Source: Rhizobium phaseoli (GTDB taxonomy: Bacteria; Pseudomonadota; Alphaproteobacteria; Rhizobiales; Rhizobiaceae). Taken from it: DNA of 64,000 bases. The notes beneath the pieces were generated by a model. It saw only the letters and a list, made by a program, of their open reading frames with translations, did no database searches and had not been told where the DNA came from. The stretch spans positions 1 to 64,000 of the forward strand of contig NZ_ML133576.1 in assembly GCF_003985125.1 (NCBI RefSeq), given 5' to 3'. Numbering within the stretch: the stretch's first letter is position 1; every line of letters begins with the position of its first letter. The position numbers and the translations under genes are program-made. Shown here piece by piece: positions 44,100 to 52,998 of this stretch.

Positions 44100-47000
44100 A
44101 TGGCGATCTTCCGGTTCCTCTGGGCTTTCCTCACCTCTCGCTGGCTGTGGACCTTCATCGGGCTCATTTTGCTGTCCCTCATCGTCTGGATCTTCGGTCC
44201 GATCGTCAGCGTCGGAGATAGCACGCCTTTTGCTTCCGAAATCGTGCGATTGGTCATCATCGGCCTTTTGTTCCTCGCGTTCATCATCTGGTGGGTTGCG
44301 GCGCGGCGGCGTGCGATGCGCGCCAACCGCCTGTTCGTTTCCGAGATTGCCCCGCAGCCCGAGGCGCCGCCAAGTCCGGCTGAAGAGGGCGTTGCCGCCG
44401 TCGGAGTGAAGTTCCGCGAGGTCATGGCGGATCTCAAGCGCCGGAAGGTCGGCGGCCGAAAGTTTCTCCGCGAGATGCCCTGGTATGTCATTATCGGGCC
44501 CCCTGCGACGGGCAAGACGACAGCCCTGCGTCAATCCGGATTAAACTTTCCAATCGATCTCACCGACGATCTCCATGGTGTTGGCGGCACGCGCAATTGC
44601 GATTGGTTCTTCACCGAGGAGGCGGTCCTGATCGATACCGCCGGCCGCTACGTTCAGCAGGAGAGCCAGCCGGAGGTCGATGCAGCGGAATGGCTGGGCT
44701 TCCTCGATCTCTTGAAAAAGCACAGAGGCCGACGTGCGCTAAATGGCGTCGTCGTGGCGCTCGGCATAGACACGCTCTCCGAGGACGATGCGGCGATCCG
44801 GATGCATGGAAGACAGATCCGCAAACGCTTGGCCGAGCTTCAGGAACGCATCGGTATTCGCTTGCCCGTCTACCTCATGCTGACGAAAGCCGACCTGATA
44901 AAGGGCTTCGAAAGCTTCTTCGGTGCGCTCTCGACCGCCGATCGTGAACAGGTGTGGGGTGTAACATTCCCGCCGGGCGCGCGCATCGACGGCACCGAAG
45001 TCACCGGGGAATTCTCCGCCTTGGCGGGCGTGCTCGAACGACGTCTCATTCCGCGCCTCGAAGGTGAAGAGAATCTGGCCGCCCGGGCCGAAATTTTTCG
45101 TTTCCCAGCCCAGGTCGAAAGCCTTTCAGAACCGGTTCGTGTGCTGATCGAGACCGTCTTCGGCGAAAGCAAATATTCGGAGAGCGCCTGGTTGCGGGGT
45201 ATCTATCTCACCTCCGCCACTCAGGAAGGCACGGCAATAGACCGGCTGACAGCAGCATTGGCATCATCCTTCGGCCTGCCTGCCCAACCCGCCGCACCAA
45301 TGCTGCGGGCCGAAAAGCGCAGCTTCTTTCTCAAAGACCTGCTGACGAAGGTCATTTTCAAGGAGGCTGGCCTCGGCACCTTCGATCCGGCGGCCGAGGA
45401 TCGGCGTATCTGGATATGGCGCGGCGCCGCCGTGGCAGCAACGGCATTCGTGGTCATTGCCAGTCTGTTGTTCACGATATCCTATCGGAAGAACGATGCC
45501 GCCCTCGCGGCGCAGGCCGAGCAGCTCGAAGCCCTGCAGCTTCCCCTGACCCCGGTTGCGGCACGCCAAGCGCCGGTCGACCCTCTTGATCTCGATTTGG
45601 CGCTCGAAGCCGTCACGGACGTGGCGAATGCACGGACCGACCAGCCAGGCGGAATAGCTGCCCTGATAGGTCCTTCCGCCGAAACCGAAATTGGCCAGGC
45701 GCAGTCGGACGCCTATAACCGCACCCTGCGCAATATATTGGAACCTCGCATGGTCGCCCTGCTCGAGGCGACGATGTGGCGGCAGATCCGCGATCCAGAG
45801 TTCCAGTTGGGCGCGCTGAAAACCTATCGCATGATGACCGGCCTGTCGCCGATGGACCCGGACTTCGCCAAACAATGGTGGACGGAGAAATTGCCCGAAT
45901 CGGCCCCCGTGCCGCCTTTCAAGACCGAGATGGCAGCGGATCATCAGCTTGCAGCGATCGATAATATGGCCACGGAACAGACTTTCGTCGCTCCTGACGA
46001 AGCGCTGGTGGGTGAAGCGCTCCGCACGATCTGCTCAATCCCGCTGCCGGTGCGCGCCTATAGCGCATTGCTCTCCGATCCGGAGGTCACGGCTCTGAAG
46101 GAATGGGTCCCGGCAGACCATGTCGGCCCCAACGGTCTGAAGGTTCTGGCGCGACGCTCAGACAAGACGCTCAGGGTCGGTATCAGCGGTGCCTTCACCT
46201 ATGACGGATTTCATAATGTGATCCTGACCCGGCTTGAAGATGTTGCAACGCAGGCCGCGCTGGACCGCTCAGTCTTTGCCGGCGGGTGTTCGGAGAGCGC
46301 CAGCCCCTCGGTCGCCGCTCTCTCGCAGGATATCCTCAAGCTCTACTATGACGACTATATCGCCAAGTGGGACAGCTTCATGCGTGACATCAGGCTTGCA
46401 CCACTGGCCGACCTGCAGACCGCCAGCGAAAACCTTAAGGATCTCTCCAGCGCCGATTCCTCGATGAAGCGTCTGCTAACCGCCATCGTACGGGAGACGG
46501 AACTGACCCGTCCCGATGACGATGGCGGCGGCCAGGCACCTCCGCCGGGAGCATCCAAGCTGTTGTCCAAGCTCGGCAAGATAGGCAAACTCGCCGCCAA
46601 GGGCGTGAAGATGATGCCTGCAGCCGGCTCCAAGTCGGACGTCGATCTTTCTGGCGCGCTGGTCGCGGAGCATTTCAAACCCATCAAGGCTGCTATTGTC
46701 GAGGTCGATGGCCAGCCTCCCGCACTCAACGATGCCGTCGCAGCCTTGACCGCGCTGTCGAACATGCTTCAGACCGTGTCGGCAAGCCCGGATGCGCAGG
46801 ACGCGATGAAAAGACAGGGCGGACTGGCCGAGCTGACCGGCGCAGTGGCAAAACAAGCCGTGACCCTTCCCGATCCGCTGGACGACTGGCTGGCCGGACT
46901 GGCCGGCAATACGAGCGCTCTGGCAACAGGAGCGGTCACTTCAGAGCTCAATGCCATCTGGCGTGCCGACGTGCTTCCCTTCTGCCAGGCAGCGCTCACC

Positions 47001-47630
47001 AACCGCTATCCGTTCGTCCCCGACAGCGCAATCGACGTCAATGTCGTCGATTTTCAGCGCGTCTTTGGTCCCGGCGGCCTGATCGACAGTTTCATCAATA
47101 ATAATCTGGTCAACTACATCGACACGACCAGCCATCCCTGGAAATGGCGCTCCGACATCAAGCTCGATCCCGGGCCTCTGGCGGCGCTGGAGCAGGCGCG
47201 GCTGATCCGCGACAGTCTCTTTCCGGGGGGCGCCGGGCCAATCCTGACCTTCACGCTCGAGCCGAAAGATCTCTCGCCGACAGTCAGCCGCGTGACCTTG
47301 AATGTCGACGGTCAGAGTCTCTCCTACTTCAATAACCCGACGCGCCCGCAGCCCATGACCTGGCCCGGCAAGGATGGCACCGGTGTGATCACCCTCGCCT
47401 TCCAGCCCCTCGACGGTTCGCCGGAAGTGATGGTCAGCGAGACTGGAAGCTGGGCATTTCTGCGGATGCTGCGCGCCGGTCGGCTGAGCGGGACCAATCT
47501 TGCCGAACTTTACAAGCTGCGCCTTGCTGCCCAAGGCTATTACGCCGATTTCGAGCTTCGCGCGGCAAGTGTCGCCAATCCCTTCGACTTGAAGATGTTT
47601 GCGAGGTTCTCGTGCCCGACGCAGCTTTGA
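44100..47630 (+). CDS. tssM: T6SS membrane-complex protein TssM (IcmF/ImpL)
   Basis: An 1176-residue IcmF-family protein. N-terminal membrane segments are at ~15-36 and ~50-67, the cytoplasmic GTPase-like domain has Walker A GPPATGKTT at 133-141 and Walker B LIDTAGRY around 177-184, a third membrane segment lies near 440-460 (AAVAATAFVVIASLLFTI), and a large periplasmic part ends in the TssJ-binding C-terminal domain. The Walker motifs look functional, unlike in many TssM. ATG 44100 starts inside the tssL stop region; it overlaps tagF by 19 bases. A shorter GTPase-less paralogue is at 22259. Confidence 0.95.
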   Translation: MAIFRFLWAFLTSRWLWTFIGLILLSLIVWIFGPIVSVGDSTPFASEIVRLVIIGLLFLAFIIWWVAARRRAMRANRLFVSEIAPQPEAPPSPAEEGVAAVGVKFREVMADLKRRKVGGRKFLREMPWYVIIGPPATGKTTALRQSGLNFPIDLTDDLHGVGGTRNCDWFFTEEAVLIDTAGRYVQQESQPEVDAAEWLGFLDLLKKHRGRRALNGVVVALGIDTLSEDDAAIRMHGRQIRKRLAELQERIGIRLPVYLMLTKADLIKGFESFFGALSTADREQVWGVTFPPGARIDGTEVTGEFSALAGVLERRLIPRLEGEENLAARAEIFRFPAQVESLSEPVRVLIETVFGESKYSESAWLRGIYLTSATQEGTAIDRLTAALASSFGLPAQPAAPMLRAEKRSFFLKDLLTKVIFKEAGLGTFDPAAEDRRIWIWRGAAVAATAFVVIASLLFTISYRKNDAALAAQAEQLEALQLPLTPVAARQAPVDPLDLDLALEAVTDVANARTDQPGGIAALIGPSAETEIGQAQSDAYNRTLRNILEPRMVALLEATMWRQIRDPEFQLGALKTYRMMTGLSPMDPDFAKQWWTEKLPESAPVPPFKTEMAADHQLAAIDNMATEQTFVAPDEALVGEALRTICSIPLPVRAYSALLSDPEVTALKEWVPADHVGPNGLKVLARRSDKTLRVGISGAFTYDGFHNVILTRLEDVATQAALDRSVFAGGCSESASPSVAALSQDILKLYYDDYIAKWDSFMRDIRLAPLADLQTASENLKDLSSADSSMKRLLTAIVRETELTRPDDDGGGQAPPPGASKLLSKLGKIGKLAAKGVKMMPAAGSKSDVDLSGALVAEHFKPIKAAIVEVDGQPPALNDAVAALTALSNMLQTVSASPDAQDAMKRQGGLAELTGAVAKQAVTLPDPLDDWLAGLAGNTSALATGAVTSELNAIWRADVLPFCQAALTNRYPFVPDSAIDVNVVDFQRVFGPGGLIDSFINNNLVNYIDTTSHPWKWRSDIKLDPGPLAALEQARLIRDSLFPGGAGPILTFTLEPKDLSPTVSRVTLNVDGQSLSYFNNPTRPQPMTWPGKDGTGVITLAFQPLDGSPEVMVSETGSWAFLRMLRAGRLSGTNLAELYKLRLAAQGYYADFELRAASVANPFDLKMFARFSCPTQL

Positions 47631-48160
47631 TCCTGCCTGGATTTTTCGGAAAGCTCCCGGCTATGGGCGATTTCGTCACCCGCCGCCTGCCGGCCTCCTT
47701 CGTCGGTCGATGGGACCGCTGGATCAGCCGGCATCTGGTTCACCGGTTTTCGCACGGGCCGATGGAGAACGCTCCGGTCCTGCGCTTTCTGCTCGGCGGA
47801 GAGACATTCGGCGCGATGACCGGCGTGATCCTGGCCAGCGCTGATCGTGCGGGCCGGCGGTTTCCGCTGACCATCGCAGCACCGCCCCCTCTTGCCGCCA
47901 TCGAGATCGCAAGCGTGGCCGCAGAATGGTTCGGTCAGTTGGAGGCGACAGGGACGTCAGCAAGAGACCATAGGATGGACGGCGACGCGTTGGCCGGCGC
48001 CCTTGCGGCACTGCCTTATCCGGCGGCCAAGGCATGCGAAGGCCCGGTTCGGGGCATGGTTTTCTGGACATGGAGAGGTGAGATAACTGCGATCGACGCT
48101 GCCATGCCCGAGGCCGCGCTTGGGCAGTTTTTCCCCGAAGATGAGAGCCATGTCCCATGA
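47612..48160 (+). CDS. tagF: T6SS-associated TagF (ImpM)
   Basis: A 182-residue protein with the TagF_N/DUF2094 domain: LPGFFGKLPAMGDFVTRRLP, WDRWISRHL, RFPLTIAAP. TagF proteins restrain T6SS activity after translation, at least partly through Fha. In Agrobacterium TagF is fused to PppA; here the two are separate genes at opposite ends of the locus. The start is GTG 47612 with GAGGTTCTC before it; overlaps on both sides indicate coupled translation. Confidence 0.85.
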   Translation: MPDAALILPGFFGKLPAMGDFVTRRLPASFVGRWDRWISRHLVHRFSHGPMENAPVLRFLLGGETFGAMTGVILASADRAGRRFPLTIAAPPPLAAIEIASVAAEWFGQLEATGTSARDHRMDGDALAGALAALPYPAAKACEGPVRGMVFWTWRGEITAIDAAMPEAALGQFFPEDESHVP

Positions 48161-49269
48161 GGATTTGGAACCAGACGGGTTACCCGACCGAATTCACGAT
48201 GGGCATGGACAAGGCCGGCCATGAGTACATCGTCATCGTCGTCAAGGGGACGTTCGACTTTCCCGATGTCGCAGGCGGCGTCGCGCAGAAATCGTCCGAG
48301 CAAGTCCCGCTGGTCATGGCGGACACCTACACTGGCGAACCGGGTTATTCGGCAACTCTTTGGGAATCCGACTTCGCGTTCCGCAAGCCGCGTTGTGACG
48401 TCATCGCCAACGGATGCGCATATGCACCGGGCGGCCGGCCAGCCGAACGCGTCACGGTTGGAATAAAGATTGGAAACTGGTCAAAGGTTTTCGAAGTCCT
48501 CGGTCAAAGGGAATGGCGGGCTCGAGGCCCGACCTTCGTCGCGACGGCTGCTGAACTCTTCCTGCGTCAGCCCTTTTCATACGATACGGCCTGGGGTGGT
48601 GTAGATCGGCTCGATCCCGATGAACAAACGCCCGCAAGTTACAAGCAAAACCCCTACGGCACCGGTTGGGCGCGCACGAGCAATCAGCGCCTTGTTCCCG
48701 GCCTGCGGCTGCCGAACACGCAAGCGGTAGACGAAGAAATCCGCTCGCCCTTCGGCGACTATCGGCCGATGAGCTTCGGCCCATATGGCCGGGGTTGCCC
48801 GGGCAGGATCGAGTTCGCGGGGACCTATGACCAGAACTGGATCGACAACATCTTTCCGTTCCTGCCTCCCGATTTCGACGAGCGCTATTTTCAGATGGCG
48901 CCAGCCGATCAACAGATATCTCACCCCGAAGGTGGTGAGCAGGTAATCCTCGTCAACCTCACTCCCGAGGGGAAGACATGGTTTCTGCTGCCCGATACGG
49001 CACTGCCAATGACGATCTTTCGCGATAACGAGGTAGTGCTTGACAAGATCATCCGACCCGACACGCTGCTGTTCGACATCGAGAGCAGGCGCCTATCAAT
49101 GGTCTGGCGAACGGAGGTGCGGATACGGAAAGTCATCACCGAGTTCGAGGAGGCCTGGGTCGGTCCTCCGACAGCGACGATGAGAAGGGCTCGGGAAGAA
49201 GGCAAGCAATATATCCGGGATGTGGCAACGCAGAAGGAAGTGGTCGCTGATGATGAGGTGGGGGCATGA
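48157..49269 (+). CDS. DUF2169 T6SS effector-loading accessory protein
   Basis: A 370-residue protein starting MRIWNQTGYPTEFTMGMDKA and continuing EYIVIVVKGTFDFPD, ESDFAFRKPRCDVIANGCAY, WGGVDRLDPDEQTPASYKQN, GYRPMSFGPYGRGCPG-like, which is the DUF2169 pattern. DUF2169 proteins are encoded beside VgrG, PAAR-like proteins and toxins and act as adaptors for cargo loading. ATGA overlap with tagF; four-base overlap with the next gene. Confidence 0.85.
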   Translation: MRIWNQTGYPTEFTMGMDKAGHEYIVIVVKGTFDFPDVAGGVAQKSSEQVPLVMADTYTGEPGYSATLWESDFAFRKPRCDVIANGCAYAPGGRPAERVTVGIKIGNWSKVFEVLGQREWRARGPTFVATAAELFLRQPFSYDTAWGGVDRLDPDEQTPASYKQNPYGTGWARTSNQRLVPGLRLPNTQAVDEEIRSPFGDYRPMSFGPYGRGCPGRIEFAGTYDQNWIDNIFPFLPPDFDERYFQMAPADQQISHPEGGEQVILVNLTPEGKTWFLLPDTALPMTIFRDNEVVLDKIIRPDTLLFDIESRRLSMVWRTEVRIRKVITEFEEAWVGPPTATMRRAREEGKQYIRDVATQKEVVADDEVGA

Positions 49270-50309
49270 CGACCCGTGCGCTGGACGTCCTTGCCTGCGG
49301 GATGGTGACCGCGGTTGGTCTCGATGCGCCGTCTGCCTGTGCCGCCATACGCGCGCACGTTGATGGATTTCAGGAAACGGGATTTCAGTCAGGCCCGGAT
49401 GAGCCGATCATCGGCGCTCCGATCCCCTTAATCCCTGAAGTCGTGGGCGAGCAGCGCATGGCCTACATGGTTGCTGCCGCGATCCGAGAAAGTCTGGATC
49501 CCTTGTCCACCCCGCGTGCAATGGCCGCCCAGCTGGTACTTTGCCTTCCCGAGGAAGGTCGTTCCGGTTCACCGATCGAAGACAGCGTGCGGCTCGTCCG
49601 CCGAATTGGCGATCTCCTCGGGAATTCGGCCACAGGGCCCACGCGCGTGATCAGCGAGGGAAGGCCGGCAGGACATGCCGCCTTGCGAACGGCAGCGCGA
49701 TTGTTGGCCGATGCGGACACAGACCACGTCGTCATCGCCGGTGTGGATAGTTATCTCACGGCTGGAACGGTCACGCACTATCTGGCCGAGAACCGATTGC
49801 TGACGCCAGACAACGCCAATGGTTTCATTCCGGGCGAAGCCGCCGGCGCGATCCTCTGCGGCCGGGCGGGACAAGGCAATTTCCGACTCGCCGGGCTAGG
49901 TCTCAGTCGAGAACAGGCTTTCATCTACAACGGGCTCGATGCAGACGGGATGCATCTACCATTGCGTGGCGATGGCATGACGGCGGCCTATAGGGAGGCC
50001 CTGGCGGAATGCAGGATTGAAATGGCGGGTCTTGGCTACAGGATCGCAGATCTCATCGGTGAGCAATATTGGTTCAGACAATCGGCCCTTGCGTCGATCC
50101 GGCTGGTTCGCGGGGCCCACGACTTTCAAGATATCCGGTCTCCCGCCGAATCGCTCGGCAACGTGGGAGCCGCCGTCGTACCGATCATGGTCGGAATGGC
50201 GATGACCGCAGCCGCCAAAGGCTATTCGGGCGGCAGCCCCGTCCTCATCGAGGCATCCAACGACAGCGGTGCTTGCGGTGCTGCGATCTTCGCATCCAGG
50301 GTGCAGTGA
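49266..50309 (+). CDS. Ketosynthase-fold (thiolase-like) T6SS accessory protein, catalytically degenerate
   Basis: A 347-residue protein with the outline of a beta-ketoacyl synthase: a start like VTAVGLDAPSACAAIRA, a core helix AALRTAARLLADADTDHVVI, then AGVDSYLTAGTV, and GFIPGEAAGAILC, which corresponds to the KS GFVxGEGAGAxVL. Where KS enzymes carry the active Cys (TACAAS) this protein has ISEGRPAG, and where they have GHTxGAAG it has LGNVGAAV, so the nucleophile and a catalytic His are missing. It is probably a structural or chaperone-like partner of the effector genes rather than an enzyme. Such proteins recur between DUF2169 and DUF4150 genes. Confidence 0.65.
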   Translation: MTTRALDVLACGMVTAVGLDAPSACAAIRAHVDGFQETGFQSGPDEPIIGAPIPLIPEVVGEQRMAYMVAAAIRESLDPLSTPRAMAAQLVLCLPEEGRSGSPIEDSVRLVRRIGDLLGNSATGPTRVISEGRPAGHAALRTAARLLADADTDHVVIAGVDSYLTAGTVTHYLAENRLLTPDNANGFIPGEAAGAILCGRAGQGNFRLAGLGLSREQAFIYNGLDADGMHLPLRGDGMTAAYREALAECRIEMAGLGYRIADLIGEQYWFRQSALASIRLVRGAHDFQDIRSPAESLGNVGAAVVPIMVGMAMTAAAKGYSGGSPVLIEASNDSGACGAAIFASRVQ

Positions 50310-51295
50310 TGGGAAATGTCTTTGCGAACGGATTGGAGATTTCGGGCAAGGGCTCCGATGGAAAGACCATTGCCGCATTCCCCGACACCTGTTTCACTCC
50401 GCCCCAAACGCCCGCTACGCCACCGGGCGTGCCCGTTCCCTATCCGAGCTTCGGCACGTCGAGCGATACCGACAAGGGCACGAGCACGGTCAAGATCGGT
50501 GGCCAGACGGTCAACATCAAGAACAAATCCTATCTGTCGAAGACAACCGGAACGGAAGCCGGTTGCGCCCCCAAGAAAAACCTCATCACCTCGAGGAATA
50601 CAGGCAAGGAGTATTTCCACTCCTGGTCGAATGACGTAAAATTCGATGGCGAGCCGGTCATTCGTTTCAGCGATATGGCGACCAATGACCACGCATCGCC
50701 ACAGGCCGGTACGCCGCCTTGGGTTCATGTGCTCTCGGCAAATGTCGGAGGAATAACGTGCGGCACGCTGCTGCAGAAGATGAACCTACGTCTGCATCAG
50801 CACAACAAGAAAAATTGTCCGCAGGGATATCAGTCGGAACACTATGTCGGAAATGAATACTTCCAGCCCGATCGTGCTCATAATACCTCCTACGATCAGT
50901 GGAAGGATTACAGCGTGCGCACGGCACCATGTGTCTGCATCCGTTCGATGAAGCACAAGAAGGGCGGCGGATTCCAGGAAACCGGCAAAGGAAGCCGCAA
51001 GGACACTCCCCATGACACGAAGACGAAGGCGGTCAACGACTACAACGCAAAACTGGAAGCTCAGACAGGCAGGTCCCCCAAGTTACGGGGGGCTGTCGCC
51101 AAGGGAACGAAGTCGATCTCCGAACAACACAAGGAGTGCAAGAATTCGAGCCCTGCCACGCAAGAGAAGGTCGCGAAATGTCTAACCATGATATTTATGG
51201 CCTATATCCAGAGTGTCGTCGGTCCCCCTCCTCCCACGAAATCAATGGAGGAACTTAATGAGATGCGGACGATGCGTCACAGGACAGTGGCATGA
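50309..51295 (+). CDS. PAAR-like (DUF4150) protein with C-terminal candidate toxin domain
   Basis: A 328-residue protein. Residues ~1-150 form the DUF4150/PAAR-like tip domain (FANGLEISGKGSDGKTIAAF, TCFTPPQTPATPPGVPVPYP, VKIGGQTVNIKNKSYLSKTT, GDEAGCAP-like). Residues ~165-300 are a separate domain with GYQSEHYVGNEYFQ (Glu177, His178), HNTSYDQWKDYSVRTAPCVC (His191), GKGSRKDTPHDTKTKAVNDY (His235) and an HKEC near 274. Spaced Glu-His and His residues suggest a metal-dependent nuclease of the HNH/EHHH kind, but I cannot assign the family. It overlaps the next gene by four bases, as expected for an effector-immunity pair. It probably sits on the VgrG tip and is delivered into target bacteria. Confidence 0.7.
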   Translation: MGNVFANGLEISGKGSDGKTIAAFPDTCFTPPQTPATPPGVPVPYPSFGTSSDTDKGTSTVKIGGQTVNIKNKSYLSKTTGTEAGCAPKKNLITSRNTGKEYFHSWSNDVKFDGEPVIRFSDMATNDHASPQAGTPPWVHVLSANVGGITCGTLLQKMNLRLHQHNKKNCPQGYQSEHYVGNEYFQPDRAHNTSYDQWKDYSVRTAPCVCIRSMKHKKGGGFQETGKGSRKDTPHDTKTKAVNDYNAKLEAQTGRSPKLRGAVAKGTKSISEQHKECKNSSPATQEKVAKCLTMIFMAYIQSVVGPPPPTKSMEELNEMRTMRHRTVA

Positions 51296-52221
51296 CCGCA
51301 CGCAAGACAATAGACGATGTGCCTTCACAGGAAGTCTACCTGGAGGCAATGCGCGGCTATCATCTTGGCGGCACGCTTTTTGGCGTTTCGATTGAACTCA
51401 GCGATGAATATAGGGAGTGCGGCCGTTCCTATCTGCTGATAGTGGATTTCACTGGGCGGAGCGCCCGGTTTCATGTTCTCTTGCAGCTGGAAAACCAGAT
51501 GTTGTCGCACATCAGCGGTTCGCAAGATGATCACGTGTTGCTGGAGGTCGGCGGCCTCACCCATTTCCTGCGCGGCAGTTCGCACACCACCGCACGGGCG
51601 CCAGAGCCCTTCTTTCACAAGCTGTTCCGCCTGCCCGATGGAACTCTCTTCACCTACGGCGAGGACGGCTGCGTGTGTCGTTTTGACGGCATTTCGTGGC
51701 AGCCGATCCAACCGCTGGTATCGTCATTCCTGAGAGCCATGCATGGGCCGTCGGCCGAGCTCCTTCATGTGGCGGGCAACAATGGTACTCTCCTCCGTCT
51801 ACAAGGGGACCGTTGGCGGCAGGTTCCGCTCGATTTCAACCGGTCAATCGAAGCGATCCATGTCTCGCCCAACGGGACGGTCAGCATCGGCTGCGAAGAC
51901 GGCATCTGCTTTGAGTACCGAGACAATCTGTTGAAAGTGATCAAGGCGCCCGACAGTGATTTCATGTCGATATGTGACTTCAAGGGGGCTCGGTTTTGGG
52001 GCGATAATGACTTCGGGGTTTTTGTCCAAGACAATCACCTCCTGAAAGAGTTCCGGGCCTTGGGCTTTGCCTACGCGATGCAGCCATCGCCCGATTTGCT
52101 CGTCGTCACCGGCTGGAAAGAGATCTTCGTGTTTGACGGAAATTCCTGGTCGGGGTTCGAATTTGGCTACGATGGACAGCTGTATATTCAGGTCATCGAC
52201 ATGAGCAGGCGTTATCTCTGA
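51292..52221 (+). CDS. Candidate immunity protein, beta-propeller-like
   Basis: A 309-residue cytosolic-looking protein without signal peptide. After an N-terminal ~90 residues it shows repeated blades with a W or F plus Gly/Asp turns: KLFRLPDGTLFTYGEDGCVC, LLHVAGNNGTLLRLQGDRWR, AIHVSPNGTVSIGCEDGICF, SICDFKGARFWGDNDFGVFV, VTGWKEIFVFDGNSWSG. This is a WD40/kelch-like propeller. Position directly behind the DUF4150 gene (ATGA overlap) and the lack of other function make it the likely antidote to the C-terminal toxin domain. The last gene of the tssA operon; its end overlaps the converging gene by ten bases. Confidence 0.55.
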   Translation: MTARKTIDDVPSQEVYLEAMRGYHLGGTLFGVSIELSDEYRECGRSYLLIVDFTGRSARFHVLLQLENQMLSHISGSQDDHVLLEVGGLTHFLRGSSHTTARAPEPFFHKLFRLPDGTLFTYGEDGCVCRFDGISWQPIQPLVSSFLRAMHGPSAELLHVAGNNGTLLRLQGDRWRQVPLDFNRSIEAIHVSPNGTVSIGCEDGICFEYRDNLLKVIKAPDSDFMSICDFKGARFWGDNDFGVFVQDNHLLKEFRALGFAYAMQPSPDLLVVTGWKEIFVFDGNSWSGFEFGYDGQLYIQVIDMSRRYL

Positions 52222-52562
52222 GCGCTCCCGCCGTTGACGGTCAGATATTCCCGGACCTTGTCCAGGTCCAGTTCCTTCACAGGGATCAATCGTCTGGCGC
52301 TCAGCATCCGCACCACAAATAGCTCGCCCGCCTCGGGAAATTCCGCATATCGCTCCTTGGCGATCTCCTGCCCTGCCTCCCCCGCCACTCGCAAGCCGTC
52401 TAAATGGGCCTCAAGACGCTCGACCAGCCGAGCAAGCCGCTCCTCATCCATGTCAGGATTTTCGTCCGGGTGAAGCAAATGGTAGTCGTAGACAGTCCAT
52501 AAGAACGCCGCCATTTCGGCGTGTTGACGGACGATCTCACGAAGGACGGGCGCGGCGGGCAT
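52212..52562 (-). CDS. Stand-alone TIGR02270-type N-terminal domain protein
   Basis: A 116-residue protein: LREIVRQHAEMAAFLWTVYD, DEERLARLVERLEAHLDGLR, VAGEAGQEIAKERYAEFPEA, GELFVVRMLSARR. This matches the N-terminal section of TIGR02270-family T6SS-associated proteins, which normally run to ~400 residues with HEAT-like repeats. Here the frame stops after that section, ten bases inside the converging immunity gene. Either a shortened functional variant or a gene cut by acquisition of the facing effector module. ATG 52562 overlaps the DUF6484 stop (TGATG), so it is in the vgrG operon. Confidence 0.55.
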   Translation of the reverse strand: MPAAPVLREIVRQHAEMAAFLWTVYDYHLLHPDENPDMDEERLARLVERLEAHLDGLRVAGEAGQEIAKERYAEFPEAGELFVVRMLSARRLIPVKELDLDKVREYLTVNGGSAQR

Positions 52563-52987
52563 CAGTTGAGGTTCACCGATCCACCACGGACGCGATTGGC
52601 TGCGCTAGCGTGGCTCGTCACATAAGTGCCACGGATGGTGATGTGCCCATCCTTTTCCATGATGATCGTCGCTTTGCCGCAACGAAGCTCGATCCGCTCT
52701 CCGGCTGTGATCTGGACACGCTCGCCGTCACGAACGACATTCGGCGTCGGCGCCCCGCGCGCCGGATCGACGATGCGCCCTACGATCAGCGGCCGAGACG
52801 GGTCCCCGCCCTCGAAGAGTAACGCTACCTCAGCCCCGACCATGGCAGACGTGAGCTCTGCCAAGCTTTTCGCACGGAGCGCTGTCTCCTCGGGATTGCC
52901 GGGAAACACGACCAATGGCACGCCTGCATCGAAACCCAGCAACAGCCCGATGACTACTCCCTCAATCCGCTCCAGAATGTCGGACAT
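52562..52987 (-). CDS. DUF6484 domain T6SS-associated protein
   Basis: A 141-residue protein. ATG 52987 is preceded by GAGGATGGGTCAT, so I prefer it to 53002. The N-terminal part (RIEGVVIGLLLGFDAGVPLV, GAEVALLFEGGDPSRPLIVG) is like the OB/gp5 core of VgrG proteins; the C-terminal part (VQITAGERIELRCGKATIIM, DGHITIRGTYVTSHASAANR) resembles VgrG tail repeats and ends VRGGSVNLN. DUF6484 proteins lie behind vgrG genes and probably bind or extend the spike. Confidence 0.75.
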   Translation of the reverse strand: MSDILERIEGVVIGLLLGFDAGVPLVVFPGNPEETALRAKSLAELTSAMVGAEVALLFEGGDPSRPLIVGRIVDPARGAPTPNVVRDGERVQITAGERIELRCGKATIIMEKDGHITIRGTYVTSHASAANRVRGGSVNLN

Positions 52988-52998
52988 ATGACCCATCC

